From: an uncultured Rhodospirillales bacterium
GTDB taxonomy: Bacteria; Pseudomonadota; Alphaproteobacteria; Kiloniellales; Kiloniellaceae
DNA: 64,000 nucleotides
Reading direction: 5' to 3'
Assembly: GCA_913060675.1 (NCBI GenBank)
Contig: CAJXUS010000002.1
Coordinates: 1-64,000 of the forward strand
The notes under the pieces: generated by a model
What the model was told of the DNA's origin: nothing
What the model saw: only the letters and a program-made list of their open reading frames with translations
The model's database searches: none
Position numbers and translations under genes: made by a program
Shown: piece after piece, positions 1 to 10,370 of the stretch
Layout of the letters: every line of letters begins with the position of its first letter
Numbering within the stretch: position 1 is the stretch's first letter

Positions 1-645
1 CAGTAGAGATTACGGATGGTGATGGTGATAAGACAGACGAAAGTCTTGAGCTTGGTCAGTTGATCAAGTTTGAAGACGATGGTCCTGTTATTACCGAGTT
101 CAAATCAGACGCTGATGCATCCTTGAAACTCACACTTGATGAGAGCCTTGGTGTTGATGCAGCCGATCCGAATGCAGCTGATGAAACCACAGTAGGCGCA
201 CCTGCTGGAGCGATTGGTTACGCGGCCATCTCTGGTGCGGATCTTGTTGATATCACAGTTGATGCGGGTACAGACGGTGAAAGCTCACGTGTCTTTAGTC
301 TAAACCTAACATCTGCGGTCTCAGGTTTAACAGCTACAAACGGCGATGCGGTTGTTCTGACACAGGACCCTGTTACGGGTGTTATCGTTGGTAAGGCTAC
401 AATTGGTGGTGTTGAGACTGTTGTTCTTGAGATTACAGTTGCAGCTGGTGACGGCGCAGTAACGGTTACTCAATATGCAGCTCTGAACCACGGTGCTGAT
501 GCTGATCACGATCAGGCTGGCACCCCACTTTCTATTACAAATGGTGTTCTTGAGCTGTCAGTAGAGATTACGGATGGTGATGGTGATAAGACAGACGAAA
601 GTCTTGAGCTTGGCCAGTTGATCAAGTTTGAGGACGATGGTCCTA
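1..645 (+). repeat. Tandem intragenic repeat, 558-bp period
   Basis: Bases 1-87 recur almost unchanged at about 559-645, an offset of 558 bp or 186 codons. Only isolated third-position changes are visible. This shows recent duplication or gene conversion of an adhesin repeat unit, and the array continues beyond the left edge. Confidence 0.9.
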
Positions 646-3600
646 GTTTCCTTGAAAATTCTCAACAGACCGTCGATCTTGCAGAAATGGCTATGCCTCC
701 AGTTGGCGGCATCTACAGTCTTGCTGGGGTTACTACTCCAGTGACCGTTGATCTTGCTAAAATTGCGAATGCGGATAGTGCAGGATATAACAGTTCATTC
801 GGTTATTTCTTTGTGGATGGTTCTGGTAATCCAATTTCTGGGGAAGTTCTCTGGGATAATGTTAAGCAAGAAGACGGACAAACCGACGGCTTTACAATTG
901 ATCCTGCAGATGTTCCTGCTGGTGCCGTTGGATTTGGTTTCTTCATCATTCCAAATGGTAATTCAGCTAATGCAGGTCTAGATGATGATACGCCAGTTGT
1001 ATTCAAGCAACTTGGATTGCCTGGCTCACCGACCTGGAGTGCTGTAATTGAAGGCGACCCGAACACAGATGCTGATGACATCGTACTTAATGGTTCTGGT
1101 GCACCTGTGTTCTTCAGTAAGGCAGATCTAAATCCTGACAACGGTACTGATCACGAAGTTGATAATCAGCTTCCAGGGAATTCAAACTGGGAAGATCTCT
1201 TGGTTCCTTCAGGGGATGGTGATTACAATGATGTGAATCTCAATATTGTGGTTCATGGTGCCCCTTGTGGCATCGTTAATGGTGCTTTGAGTTTTGATGG
1301 TGGTTCTGATGGTGCTGCATCACTAAAACTTCTAACTGAAGTTAGCGACGTAACATCTGCAGGTGATGATGTAACGGCTACGGTTAATGGTGATGGTACC
1401 CAAATAGTCGGTACAACAGCTGATGGTTCCGTGGTGTATGTTATTACCTTGGATAACATTAACTTAACGGCAGGTACGGCAGACTACGAGTTTGTTCAAT
1501 ACCGTCAGATCGATCACACAGGTACGGAAGATGCAACGCTTCCTGTTAAATTCTCAGTTGAATTGACAGATGGTGATCTTGATACGGTTACTACTGATAT
1601 TGTGATCAATATCACAGATAGTGTTCCAACTGCTGATGCCGCTGTAATCCGTTTTGATGAAACAACTGGCAATCAAGGCCAGGATGAAAGAACTGCCCCA
1701 GCCAGTGCAATTTCCAAAGCAACAAAACCATTGAGCTTTAACTTTGGTAAAGATCACATTGATGCTAAAATTACCCTTACTGATAAAGATGGTAATGCCT
1801 TTGATGGTGCCCCATCTGATCTTACTGATACCGCAACAGGCCAGATAATTTATCTCTATACATTGGGAGATAAAGTAATTGGCCGTGTAGGTGAAAGCGG
1901 AGCCGCTGATGATGATGGTGCGATAGCTTTTGAAGCCTCGCTTGATCAGCTTGGTACTGCTGATGCCGCAGATTTTGTCTTCTTGCAGTTCCGTGCTTTC
2001 GAACATACCAATACCAATAACCATAACGAACAGACATCAATGGATGAAATCCATTATGTCGTGACTGATGGTGATGGTGATGAAAGCGCCCCTGCTAAAA
2101 TCACTGTTCAAGTTAGAGACGATGGGCCATCTATTGATCTCGCAACTACGGGTACTGACCCAGTTGTAACTGTTGATGAGACAGACCTTGGCGTTGCCTC
2201 TGCTGGGACAAGTTTTGCAGGTCGCTTTAGCGTTAATGCAGGTACTGATGGTGAGAAGTCAGTAGATTATGATTTGGTTGTTTCGGCCGAAGGTGCCGAC
2301 AGTGGTTTGGACACAACAGCTGGTGAGAGCATTCTGCTTTATACAACAGCGACAGGTGTTGAAGGACGAGTTGGGAGCGAGACTGGTGCGGTTGCGTTTA
2401 GCGTAAGCGTTGATGCTTCTGGTAACGTTACTCTGGTTCAAAACATTGCGATGGACCACCCGATTGAAGGTGTAAGCCATGATGAGCCAATTTTCCTTGG
2501 AGATGGTGTCTTAGATCTTAAGGCTACGGTTACAGACGGTGACAACGATACTGCTTCTGAAAACCTTGATCTTGGTGGTAATCTTTCCTTTAAGGATGAT
2601 GGCCCATCTATCGTTCTGGCAGCTACCGGTACTGACCCAGTTGTAACTGTTGATGAAACCGACCTTGGTGTCGCCTCAACTGCGATAAGTTTTGCAAATC
2701 GCTTTAGCGTTGATGCGGGCGAAGATGGTGAGCAGTCAGTAGATTATGATTTGGTTGTTTCCGCTGAAGGTGCAGACAGTGGTCTGGATACAACAGCTGG
2801 ACTGAATATCTTGCTCTTTACAGCACCGTCTGGTGCTGTTGAAGGCCGTGTTGGTGGTATTGGTGGAGCTGTTGCGTTTAGTGTAAGCGTTGATGGTTCT
2901 GGTAACGTTACTTTGGTTCAGAACCTTTCAATGGATCACCCAATTGAAGGCACTAGTCATGATGAGCCAATTTTCCTTGCAGATGGTGTTCTTGATCTAA
3001 AAGCAACGGTTACTGATGGTGATAATGATACTGCCTCTGAAAGTATTGATCTCGGTGGTAATTTATCCTTCGAGGACGATGGTCCTGATGCTGATTACAC
3101 TTGGAATTCTAGCAACGACTTGAAAGAAGATGACCTTCATCAAAATGGAACTGAAAAGGTATCAGGTACTCTTTCTGGGGATTTTGGTTCAGACGGTGCT
3201 GGAACCTATGCTCTGACTGGATTTGAAAGCACATTGGCCGACGGTGCTGAGCATGTTTCTGGATCTTTCACTTCAAATGGTGAGCCAGTTGTCTTTGATG
3301 GACCGGCTTTTAACGCAGTAACTAATCTCTGGACAATGAATGGTACTGCAGCAACTGGTGTTGCTGGAGCATCAGAAGATGTGATTCAGGTTACGGTTAA
3401 CGCAACGACAGGTGTCTATGTGATCGAACTTCTTGGTCCAGTTGATCAGGATGATATTGATCAGATCGGTAGCTCGGACGAAGTTGGCATCTGGTTCAAC
3501 TTTACAATCACTGACGCCGATGGCGATGTATCCAGCGATCGTTTACATGTGCATATTCAAGACGATGGCCCGGTCGTTACTATCTCTGATGCAACGTCTG

Positions 3601-6600
3601 TTGCAGAAGGTGCTGATGTAACTGGAACCTGGGCACATGATTTTGGTTTGGATGGTGCTTCTGATACGGGTTCAGTTGTCATTCTGGTTGATGGTGTCGC
3701 TACTACGGCTGCAGTGGGTGATGATATTACGATTACTGGTAAAGGTGTCCTCAATATCTCTGCTACTGGTTGGACATTTACTGCAAATGATGGTGTGGAT
3801 CACAGCTCTGGTAACCCAGTGGTATCTTTCGCAATTAAGGTGACTGATGGTGATGGTGATACGAAAACAGCGACTGAACAATTCTTCATCACACCTGTCG
3901 TAACTCCACCTACTGTTGTTATTACCAATGATGATGATCTCATTGTTGATGGGCATCAGATTGTTATTAAGGAAGATACTTCTGAAACGGTTAGTGCAAC
4001 TGTTCAGACTACAGGCGACGATGTTGTTAATGTTGTTACCGTTACGGGCCTGAACGGACTAGGTGCAGGCTATGTCGTAACGATCAATGGCACGCCGGTT
4101 ACCGTGGATGGTTCTGGGGTTGCTACTCTGGATGTCTATAACTCAGGTGCGGGTGCTTCTACTCAATCAATAGTCGTTACTGTCGCAGTCTCACCAGATG
4201 CACAAAGCGACGTTGATCTCGGTGCAATTGTGGTCTCTGCGACTGCGATAGATCCGGGCTCAAACCTAACTTCGGCATCTACAAGTGACGATATTACTGT
4301 TGTTGTTGATGCAGTTGCAGATGCGGCTTCTTCCGTAGCTGGTTCTGTAATCGATACGACTGTAGATCCTGATACCAATGCGCTAGAGAATTCAAGTGTT
4401 ACTGTTGATCTCTCGGCGATGCTTGCTGATGTAACCGATAGTTCTGAAGGGCATAGCTTCCTCGTCGAAGTTTCTGGACCATTTGCGGCACCTACAGGTG
4501 TTGTGCCTATCACAATCACAGCAGGTTTTGATGGAACCGGTGTCGCTTATCCTGGGGTTCCAGATGGCGATTACATCCTTGTTAATGCAGCAACGGCTGC
4601 AGACGCAGTGACCGTTGATAGTGGCACGGGTACAGGCTCTGTGACCCTAGACATTGGCAATGTTACTGATGACGCTGCAGTGGCTTACCCTGTAAATGTA
4701 TACAGTGTAAGCCGTGAGACAACGGACGGTGTGGGCGATCTGGAAGGTGACTTCACTGATAACGTTGCCATCAAAGCCGGTAGCTTCACAGTCACGCTAA
4801 AAGACAGCGTTCCAGAAATCACTGACTTCGTTATATCCGATGATCTGGTTCTCGAATCTGGATTGAGCCCAGATGGATCAAGTCCTTCACCAAGTGCACT
4901 TGAAGCCAACGGTAGCTTCGATGTTGAAACCGGCCAAGACACTGTGAAAGCGGTTGAAGTATATGATAATGATAGTACTTCATGGGTTGAAATAACCGAC
5001 GGCCTTGTCGTTGAAAGCCCACTTGGTTCTATCGAGTTCTCTATTGAAACTGATGGCAGCTATAGCTGGACATATACTCTTGATACAGCATCTACCCATC
5101 CAGATGATGATGAAACAGGCGCAGCTGATACGATTACAGAGACATTTAGTGTCCGCGTAACCGATAGTGATGATGATATTTCTACTCCAAAAGATATCAT
5201 TATTCGGATTGGCGATGATGGTCCGTCAGCTCTGGGTGAAACTGATTATGTGAAGGAAGATGCTGGCTTTTATGCTACATCTCTCCAGACTGTGATTGAT
5301 CAAGAATCAAACGGCATTACGAATGGTGGTGCACCTCAAGAAATTGACCGTGAAAAACTATTCTACGATGAAATTGCTGATACAGCTTCTGTCCGGGTCT
5401 CAGGTACGTTGGCTAGTGGTAACGGTATATCAAATGCACAGGATGGGTACGAGCTTGTTCTAAAGGATGGAGAAATCATCTCTATTTCTACGGAAGTTGG
5501 TGCAAGTACTGCTGGTCTACAGGTTCGTTTCTTCACCGCCTCTGGTGGTGGTTTCACGCCACTCGGTGCTGCTCAAACTGTTGGCACAACACCAATTACC
5601 TATACAGCTACAGCTGACGGCCCTGTTTATGTTCAGGTTTATAATGCTGCTGGTGGTTCTTATGACATCTTAGTCGATGTGAACCCTGTTGTGTCTGGGG
5701 TTGCTACTGGTAACGTCTTCTCAGGTGTTGATGTTGTAGATGGTGATCTCAACGTTACCGATGGTAATGCTGATACAGCCGGTGCTGATGGATTTGACAA
5801 GGTGGTCTGGTCTCCAAGTAATGTTTATACTTCTCCATACGGCACACTAACCGTTGATGATAATGGTGATTATTCATTCGCACTGGATAATGATTCAGCT
5901 GTTGTTCAGCAGATGATTGAAGGGGATAACGTTGATCTTACATTCGATTACAATGTGGTTGATAACGACGGAGACACTTCGAACGAAGCAACCCTGACGA
6001 TTAACATCAAAGGTACCAATGATGGCGTGACGATCACTGATCTAACACCAAAAGCCGGTGGTGGCGAAGGTACTCTTAACGAGAATGACCTGAGCCCAGA
6101 CGGTAGTGATACCACGCCGGAATCAACAGTTGTTATTGGTGACTTTAAAATCACGGCACCTGATGGTCTTGGTACCGTAGTGATCGATGGCGTAGAAGTT
6201 ATTACCGGGACGACAGTCAATCCGGGTGTAACAGTGGTAACACCTGCTGGGATACTGACAATTACCGCATATGACCCATCTACGGGTGTTGTTCAATATA
6301 CCTATGAGTTAACCAACGCGACTGATCACCCAAGTGGTGGTGGCACAAATAGTCAGTATGATGATTTGTCTGTCATCGTTACGGATCGTGATGGTGATGA
6401 TGCAACAGGTACTCTATCAATTAAGATCATTGATGATGTTCCAACAGCTGTTGACGATGTTGTTATTGGGGATGTCCCCGAAGATTCTTCTGTAATCATC
6501 GATGTGTTTGGGAACGATACAGCAGGTGCTGATGGTGTAAGTCTAACGACTGGGGTTGCGCTTACCGATGCAGCGTCTAAAGGTACAGTTACTTATAATA

Positions 6601-9600
6601 ACGACGGTACCTTTACATATCAGGCAAACGCTGGTGAGGAAGGCTCAGACAGCTTTACATATACGATAACTGATAGTGATGGCGATACGTCTAAAGCGAC
6701 TGTTACTCTCAACATTGCAACCGACAGCACACCAACTGTAACTTCAACCTCTGATACAGCTCTTGTTGATGAGGGTGGTTTGGACGATGTTCCAAATACT
6801 GATACATCAGAAGAAGATACAGGCAGCTTTACAGTTGATTATGATAATGATGTTCCAACAACTTCTGGTGGAGTTGTTCTTAAAGATACACTTGCACTGG
6901 ATAGTGAACTAACGACACTTGACGGTACACCAATCACCTTTGGATTGGATGCTGGTGGTAACCTTGTTGGTTCTGCTGGTGGAATAGATTACATTGAGAT
7001 CGCTCTGACAACGACGTCTGCTGCAACAACTGGCGGTGAGGTGACTTACGGTTATAAAGTCACCTTACTTGATGAAGTTAAGCATGCTGTTTCTGGGGAA
7101 GATACAAACGTTCTTAACGGTGTTTCATTTACCGCGACAGATAGTGATGGTGATCCTATTGTCGGATCATTTGATGTGAACATTAAAGATGATGTTCCAA
7201 CGGCTAATGCTGATATCGATTGTGTGAAAGTTGAAGTAGCTGAACCGACGCCGCAAAATATTGGTATCGTAATGGACTTCTCTGGAAGTGTGGATAACGG
7301 TGAGTTGGATGACCAGATAGAAGCGGTTAAATCCTTTGCTCAGTCGTTGTTCTTCAGCAATACGGATGTCACGATATCTATTGTTGCTTTTGATGATGCT
7401 GCCGGAACTGTGGGCGTATTCACAGACCTTGCTGCTCTGGTTGCTGCAATTGACCTGGCAAAAGATCGTAGCTTTAGTGATCCAGACGGTAACTATACTG
7501 GCGGAGATACCACAGGTTATGAATATGGTATTGAAGAGTTATTCGATAAATCCGGTGGTGCTGGTTACACTGAACAACTAGGTGCGCATAACGAAGTTTA
7601 TTTCTTAAGTGACGGTAACCGTAATACGGGTGCAACGACACTTGCGAATGTTATTGGCCAATCTGGAAATGCTGGAACAGATCTTGATAAGTTGGGTAAT
7701 GAAATTACCTTAACCGGCGTTACCATTGGTAATAGTGCGATTGGAACCTCTTTTAATAATTTCTTTGGGCCTACGATTGTAGATCTTATCTCCACTCCAA
7801 GTTTTGTGGCCCTGGGAGATACGCTAAATGGGACAGTAAGTACAACCGAAGTAACAGGTAATGTACTTACTGGCATCGATATTACACCTGGCGGTGATGC
7901 AAATACCGATGATGGTGTTGCAGATACTTTTGGTGCTGATGGATTTGGCTCCTTCGCCTGGGATCCTTCGCGTCTGGTCGGTGATCAAATCGTGGGCAAG
8001 TACGGTACTCTTACAGCCAATGCGGATGGTAGTTACACTTATCTTCTTGATAATACTCATCCAGATGTTGTTGTGCTGGATGAAGGTGAAACGCTGACGG
8101 ATGAAACCTTCAGTTACACTATTACCGATGGGGATGGGGACCCGTCTGAAACCACTCTGACTATTACGGTCAAGGGTGCTGAAGATGCTCCGACTGTTAC
8201 TCCTCTTTCAGAATTAATGCTGGAAGACACCAGCATCAGCTTTACGGCTGCTCAACTTCTGGTCGGTGCTAGTGACATAGATGGCGACACTCTCTCTGTC
8301 GAGAATGTAACCGTTAATAATGGTACTCTAGTTGAAGAACCTACAGGAACTTGGACTTACACTCCTGATACCCATAGTGATGTTGACGCAACTGTTTCAT
8401 TCGATGTTTCAGATGGAACAGTTTCAGTACTAAATACAATGGCGATTGAAGTTCTTGCTGTTGCTGATGCTCCTACGCTCTTAATGAGTGTTGGTGCTGG
8501 TTCCGCAAAATTGGCCACCGGAACAAATCTGATCGTCAATGGTAGCTTTGAGGATATCTCTGGAATAGATCAGAACGGTGCTACTGTACCTGATAGCAAC
8601 ATTAGTAGTGGCGGGCTTGTTCATCGCGAGTCTATGACTGGTTGGGATCTGACTGTCACAGATGGTACAATGCCTGATATGGAACCTCATCATAAAGGAC
8701 ATGCTGGTGTTGGTTCTACTGATGGCGATAATTATATGGATCTTGGTGCAAGCCCCGGTAACTCTAGTATTATTCAAACGATTACTGGTCTTGTTGGCGG
8801 TACTGGTTACAAAATATCAGTTGATTATCGTGACAAAGCTGCGATGCAGGAAAGTGGTCAAGATGGAATAGATTCTGGCGTTATGCAGATCATTTGGAAC
8901 GGTCAAGTTATTGCAACTATTCAGGGAAATAATACGACTGGATGGTTAAATGAGACCATTATCGTTTCAGCTGTTGCGGGATCCAATACTCTTGAGTTCA
9001 ACGAAATTGGAGTTAATGACGATAACTGGGGAATAGCAATTGATGATGTTCAGTTGTTCGAATTGGTCGCTCCTTATGAGTATGATCTGACCCTTTCTGC
9101 AGCTCTTGTTGATACTGATGGAAGTGAATCACTTGGATTGGTTACAGTTCTTGGGTCATCATTGCCGAGCGGTGTTACTATTAGTGGTTACACACCAGAT
9201 GGTTCTGGTAATTACGAGATTGATGCGACCGCACCTGTGACTGTTAGCTTAGTTTCTGCTAACCCTCTCACTGAAGCTCAGCTAAATGGGATCACTGGTT
9301 CGGTAACTTCTACTGAAACAGATGGTGCTGATACTGCAACAACTACTGAGACCGCACGGATAGAATTCGATGGCATTGATGGTAGTGCTGAAACAGCTGA
9401 CCTTCTGATTGAAGGCACTGCTGCTGATGCGACGCTCAAGGGTGGTTCTGGCGATGATATCATCATTGGCGGAAACGGTATGGAAACACTCGTTGGTAAT
9501 GCTGGTGATGACATCCTACTGGGTGGCATTGGTGATACTCTTACTGGTGGTGCTGGTTCTGATATCTTTGTTGTTACTGAAGATACAACGTCAGATGTCG

Positions 9601-9860
9601 TAATGATTACTGACTTTGACGTTGTTGGTACGCCAGGTGGTGATGAAGATGTCCTCGACCTTTCGGATGTTCTTAGTGGCCTCGACGCTACTGCAGCAGA
9701 TGACCTCACTATTATCTTTGATGGGTCAACAGATAAAGCTTCAGTAATGATCGGGACTAATGAAGTTGCAACAATTCAGGGTTCCGGGCTTAGTTCTCTT
9801 GATCAGATCAAGGTAATTGATGAGACGGATACTGAAATCTTATTCACAGTGACTTCGTAG
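1..9860 (+). CDS. Giant VCBS/T1SS-143-repeat RTX adhesin, 3' part (5' end outside window)
   Basis: The reading frame is open from the first base, so the true start lies upstream and more than 3,280 codons are visible. It is a chain of Asp/Thr/Val-rich beta repeats, each ending in an F-x-DDGP-like motif (near nt 75, 630, 2120, 2600, 3080, 3565, 5215), typical of T1SS-143/DUF5801 repeats. Further on are two VCBS-like repeats (about nt 5700-6025 and 7860-8185), a von Willebrand A domain (about nt 7250-7830) with the MIDAS motif DFSGS, and a globular DUF642/carbohydrate-binding-like domain (about nt 8530-9075). RTX Ca-binding nonapeptides (GGSGDDIII, GNAGDDILL, about nt 9440-9565) and a C-terminal type I secretion signal follow. 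Architecture and the neighbouring secretion and LapG genes point to a LapA-like surface adhesin. The N-terminal retention module and LapG cleavage site cannot be seen. Confidence 0.93.
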   Translation, partial: VEITDGDGDKTDESLELGQLIKFEDDGPVITEFKSDADASLKLTLDESLGVDAADPNAADETTVGAPAGAIGYAAISGADLVDITVDAGTDGESSRVFSLNLTSAVSGLTATNGDAVVLTQDPVTGVIVGKATIGGVETVVLEITVAAGDGAVTVTQYAALNHGADADHDQAGTPLSITNGVLELSVEITDGDGDKTDESLELGQLIKFEDDGPSFLENSQQTVDLAEMAMPPVGGIYSLAGVTTPVTVDLAKIANADSAGYNSSFGYFFVDGSGNPISGEVLWDNVKQEDGQTDGFTIDPADVPAGAVGFGFFIIPNGNSANAGLDDDTPVVFKQLGLPGSPTWSAVIEGDPNTDADDIVLNGSGAPVFFSKADLNPDNGTDHEVDNQLPGNSNWEDLLVPSGDGDYNDVNLNIVVHGAPCGIVNGALSFDGGSDGAASLKLLTEVSDVTSAGDDVTATVNGDGTQIVGTTADGSVVYVITLDNINLTAGTADYEFVQYRQIDHTGTEDATLPVKFSVELTDGDLDTVTTDIVINITDSVPTADAAVIRFDETTGNQGQDERTAPASAISKATKPLSFNFGKDHIDAKITLTDKDGNAFDGAPSDLTDTATGQIIYLYTLGDKVIGRVGESGAADDDGAIAFEASLDQLGTADAADFVFLQFRAFEHTNTNNHNEQTSMDEIHYVVTDGDGDESAPAKITVQVRDDGPSIDLATTGTDPVVTVDETDLGVASAGTSFAGRFSVNAGTDGEKSVDYDLVVSAEGADSGLDTTAGESILLYTTATGVEGRVGSETGAVAFSVSVDASGNVTLVQNIAMDHPIEGVSHDEPIFLGDGVLDLKATVTDGDNDTASENLDLGGNLSFKDDGPSIVLAATGTDPVVTVDETDLGVASTAISFANRFSVDAGEDGEQSVDYDLVVSAEGADSGLDTTAGLNILLFTAPSGAVEGRVGGIGGAVAFSVSVDGSGNVTLVQNLSMDHPIEGTSHDEPIFLADGVLDLKATVTDGDNDTASESIDLGGNLSFEDDGPDADYTWNSSNDLKEDDLHQNGTEKVSGTLSGDFGSDGAGTYALTGFESTLADGAEHVSGSFTSNGEPVVFDGPAFNAVTNLWTMNGTAATGVAGASEDVIQVTVNATTGVYVIELLGPVDQDDIDQIGSSDEVGIWFNFTITDADGDVSSDRLHVHIQDDGPVVTISDATSVAEGADVTGTWAHDFGLDGASDTGSVVILVDGVATTAAVGDDITITGKGVLNISATGWTFTANDGVDHSSGNPVVSFAIKVTDGDGDTKTATEQFFITPVVTPPTVVITNDDDLIVDGHQIVIKEDTSETVSATVQTTGDDVVNVVTVTGLNGLGAGYVVTINGTPVTVDGSGVATLDVYNSGAGASTQSIVVTVAVSPDAQSDVDLGAIVVSATAIDPGSNLTSASTSDDITVVVDAVADAASSVAGSVIDTTVDPDTNALENSSVTVDLSAMLADVTDSSEGHSFLVEVSGPFAAPTGVVPITITAGFDGTGVAYPGVPDGDYILVNAATAADAVTVDSGTGTGSVTLDIGNVTDDAAVAYPVNVYSVSRETTDGVGDLEGDFTDNVAIKAGSFTVTLKDSVPEITDFVISDDLVLESGLSPDGSSPSPSALEANGSFDVETGQDTVKAVEVYDNDSTSWVEITDGLVVESPLGSIEFSIETDGSYSWTYTLDTASTHPDDDETGAADTITETFSVRVTDSDDDISTPKDIIIRIGDDGPSALGETDYVKEDAGFYATSLQTVIDQESNGITNGGAPQEIDREKLFYDEIADTASVRVSGTLASGNGISNAQDGYELVLKDGEIISISTEVGASTAGLQVRFFTASGGGFTPLGAAQTVGTTPITYTATADGPVYVQVYNAAGGSYDILVDVNPVVSGVATGNVFSGVDVVDGDLNVTDGNADTAGADGFDKVVWSPSNVYTSPYGTLTVDDNGDYSFALDNDSAVVQQMIEGDNVDLTFDYNVVDNDGDTSNEATLTINIKGTNDGVTITDLTPKAGGGEGTLNENDLSPDGSDTTPESTVVIGDFKITAPDGLGTVVIDGVEVITGTTVNPGVTVVTPAGILTITAYDPSTGVVQYTYELTNATDHPSGGGTNSQYDDLSVIVTDRDGDDATGTLSIKIIDDVPTAVDDVVIGDVPEDSSVIIDVFGNDTAGADGVSLTTGVALTDAASKGTVTYNNDGTFTYQANAGEEGSDSFTYTITDSDGDTSKATVTLNIATDSTPTVTSTSDTALVDEGGLDDVPNTDTSEEDTGSFTVDYDNDVPTTSGGVVLKDTLALDSELTTLDGTPITFGLDAGGNLVGSAGGIDYIEIALTTTSAATTGGEVTYGYKVTLLDEVKHAVSGEDTNVLNGVSFTATDSDGDPIVGSFDVNIKDDVPTANADIDCVKVEVAEPTPQNIGIVMDFSGSVDNGELDDQIEAVKSFAQSLFFSNTDVTISIVAFDDAAGTVGVFTDLAALVAAIDLAKDRSFSDPDGNYTGGDTTGYEYGIEELFDKSGGAGYTEQLGAHNEVYFLSDGNRNTGATTLANVIGQSGNAGTDLDKLGNEITLTGVTIGNSAIGTSFNNFFGPTIVDLISTPSFVALGDTLNGTVSTTEVTGNVLTGIDITPGGDANTDDGVADTFGADGFGSFAWDPSRLVGDQIVGKYGTLTANADGSYTYLLDNTHPDVVVLDEGETLTDETFSYTITDGDGDPSETTLTITVKGAEDAPTVTPLSELMLEDTSISFTAAQLLVGASDIDGDTLSVENVTVNNGTLVEEPTGTWTYTPDTHSDVDATVSFDVSDGTVSVLNTMAIEVLAVADAPTLLMSVGAGSAKLATGTNLIVNGSFEDISGIDQNGATVPDSNISSGGLVHRESMTGWDLTVTDGTMPDMEPHHKGHAGVGSTDGDNYMDLGASPGNSSIIQTITGLVGGTGYKISVDYRDKAAMQESGQDGIDSGVMQIIWNGQVIATIQGNNTTGWLNETIIVSAVAGSNTLEFNEIGVNDDNWGIAIDDVQLFELVAPYEYDLTLSAALVDTDGSESLGLVTVLGSSLPSGVTISGYTPDGSGNYEIDATAPVTVSLVSANPLTEAQLNGITGSVTSTETDGADTATTTETARIEFDGIDGSAETADLLIEGTAADATLKGGSGDDIIIGGNGMETLVGNAGDDILLGGIGDTLTGGAGSDIFVVTEDTTSDVVMITDFDVVGTPGGDEDVLDLSDVLSGLDATAADDLTIIFDGSTDKASVMIGTNEVATIQGSGLSSLDQIKVIDETDTEILFTVTS
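2115..3075 (+). repeat. Second pair of homologous adhesin repeats, 477-bp period
   Basis: Two adjacent units share TGTDPVVTVDETDLGVAS and the following roughly 150 residues nearly unchanged. They are offset by 477 bp (159 codons), for example at nt 2161 and 2638. Both units are in frame. Confidence 0.85.
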
Positions 9861-9880
9861 AGGTCTGAATTGTGTATTTA

Positions 9881-9913
9881 AAAAGGGCGTCCTTCGGGAC
9901 GCCCTTTTTCTTT
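9881..9913 (+). terminator. Rho-independent terminator of the adhesin gene
   Basis: A stem of AAAGGGCGTCC paired with GGACGCCCTTT around a TTCG tetraloop is followed by a T-run, starting 20 bp after the adhesin stop codon. Confidence 0.92.
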
Positions 9914-9973
9914 GCCTTGTCCCGCCTGAAATAAGTTGGCGTTGATGAATTTTAAGCAAGCGTTGGTATGCCC

Positions 9974-10008
9974 AACAAAAAGCCCCGACCAAAGTGGTAC
10001 GGGGCTTT
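9974..10008 (-). terminator. Terminator at the end of the minus-strand secretion/protease cluster
   Basis: The stem AAAGCCCCG / CGGGGCTTT, extended by ACC/GGT, is followed on the minus strand by a run of T. It lies about 75 bp past the stop of the 88-residue gene. Confidence 0.8.
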
Positions 10009-10081
10009 CTAAAATCCAGTTTCTGAGAATTACGATAGAGCTATGAATAAGTTCCTATAAACAGGCAACAATCGTTGCCCT

Positions 10082-10348
10082 TTACAAATTCGTCAATGCG
10101 TCGTCGTCGTCTTGTTGTTTGTCCATTTGCTCTTTGGCTTTTTCGTCGCTTTGGATTTTTTCCATGGTGTTGGCCAGTTTGATGGTGGCGTCTTTGAGTG
10201 AAGACAGTGGCATGATCAGGGTGGATGTTGGCTCGGAGGTCAGTTTGCCTGCGTTGGCTGGGTCGCGCACGATTTGGCGCAGTTCGATGCGCACGTTGCC
10301 GTTAACCACGGTAATGGAGCCTATGCCATCGGTAAATATATGGTCCAT
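10082..10348 (-). CDS. Conserved-looking small protein of unknown function (88 aa)
   Basis: I do not recognise the family. The protein begins with a predicted beta-rich segment (MDHIFTDGIGSITVVNGNVR), continues with an SSLKDATIKLANTMEKI helix, and ends in a charged Lys/Gln/Asp tail. It has no signal peptide, membrane segment or cysteine. The ATG start has a good Shine-Dalgarno (AAGGAA, 9 nt spacing). It is the last gene of the minus-strand cluster before its terminator and lies between the secreted protease and the adhesin 3' end. A role connected with the adhesin or its secretion is possible but is inferred only from position. Confidence 0.75.
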   Translation of the reverse strand: MDHIFTDGIGSITVVNGNVRIELRQIVRDPANAGKLTSEPTSTLIMPLSSLKDATIKLANTMEKIQSDEKAKEQMDKQQDDDDALTNL

Positions 10349-10370
10349 GCCAATAAATTCCTTAAAAAAT

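Noticed and set aside
3672..3956. Asn/Ile/Ser-rich minus-strand frame within the adhesin
   Set aside because: A shadow of the repetitive adhesin coding strand with no ribosome site or family match.
9278..9709. Ser/Pro-rich 143-codon minus-strand frame
   Set aside because: It is antisense to the RTX repeats. Its composition (Ser, Pro, Val) is what the Gly-Asp repeat codons give when read backwards.
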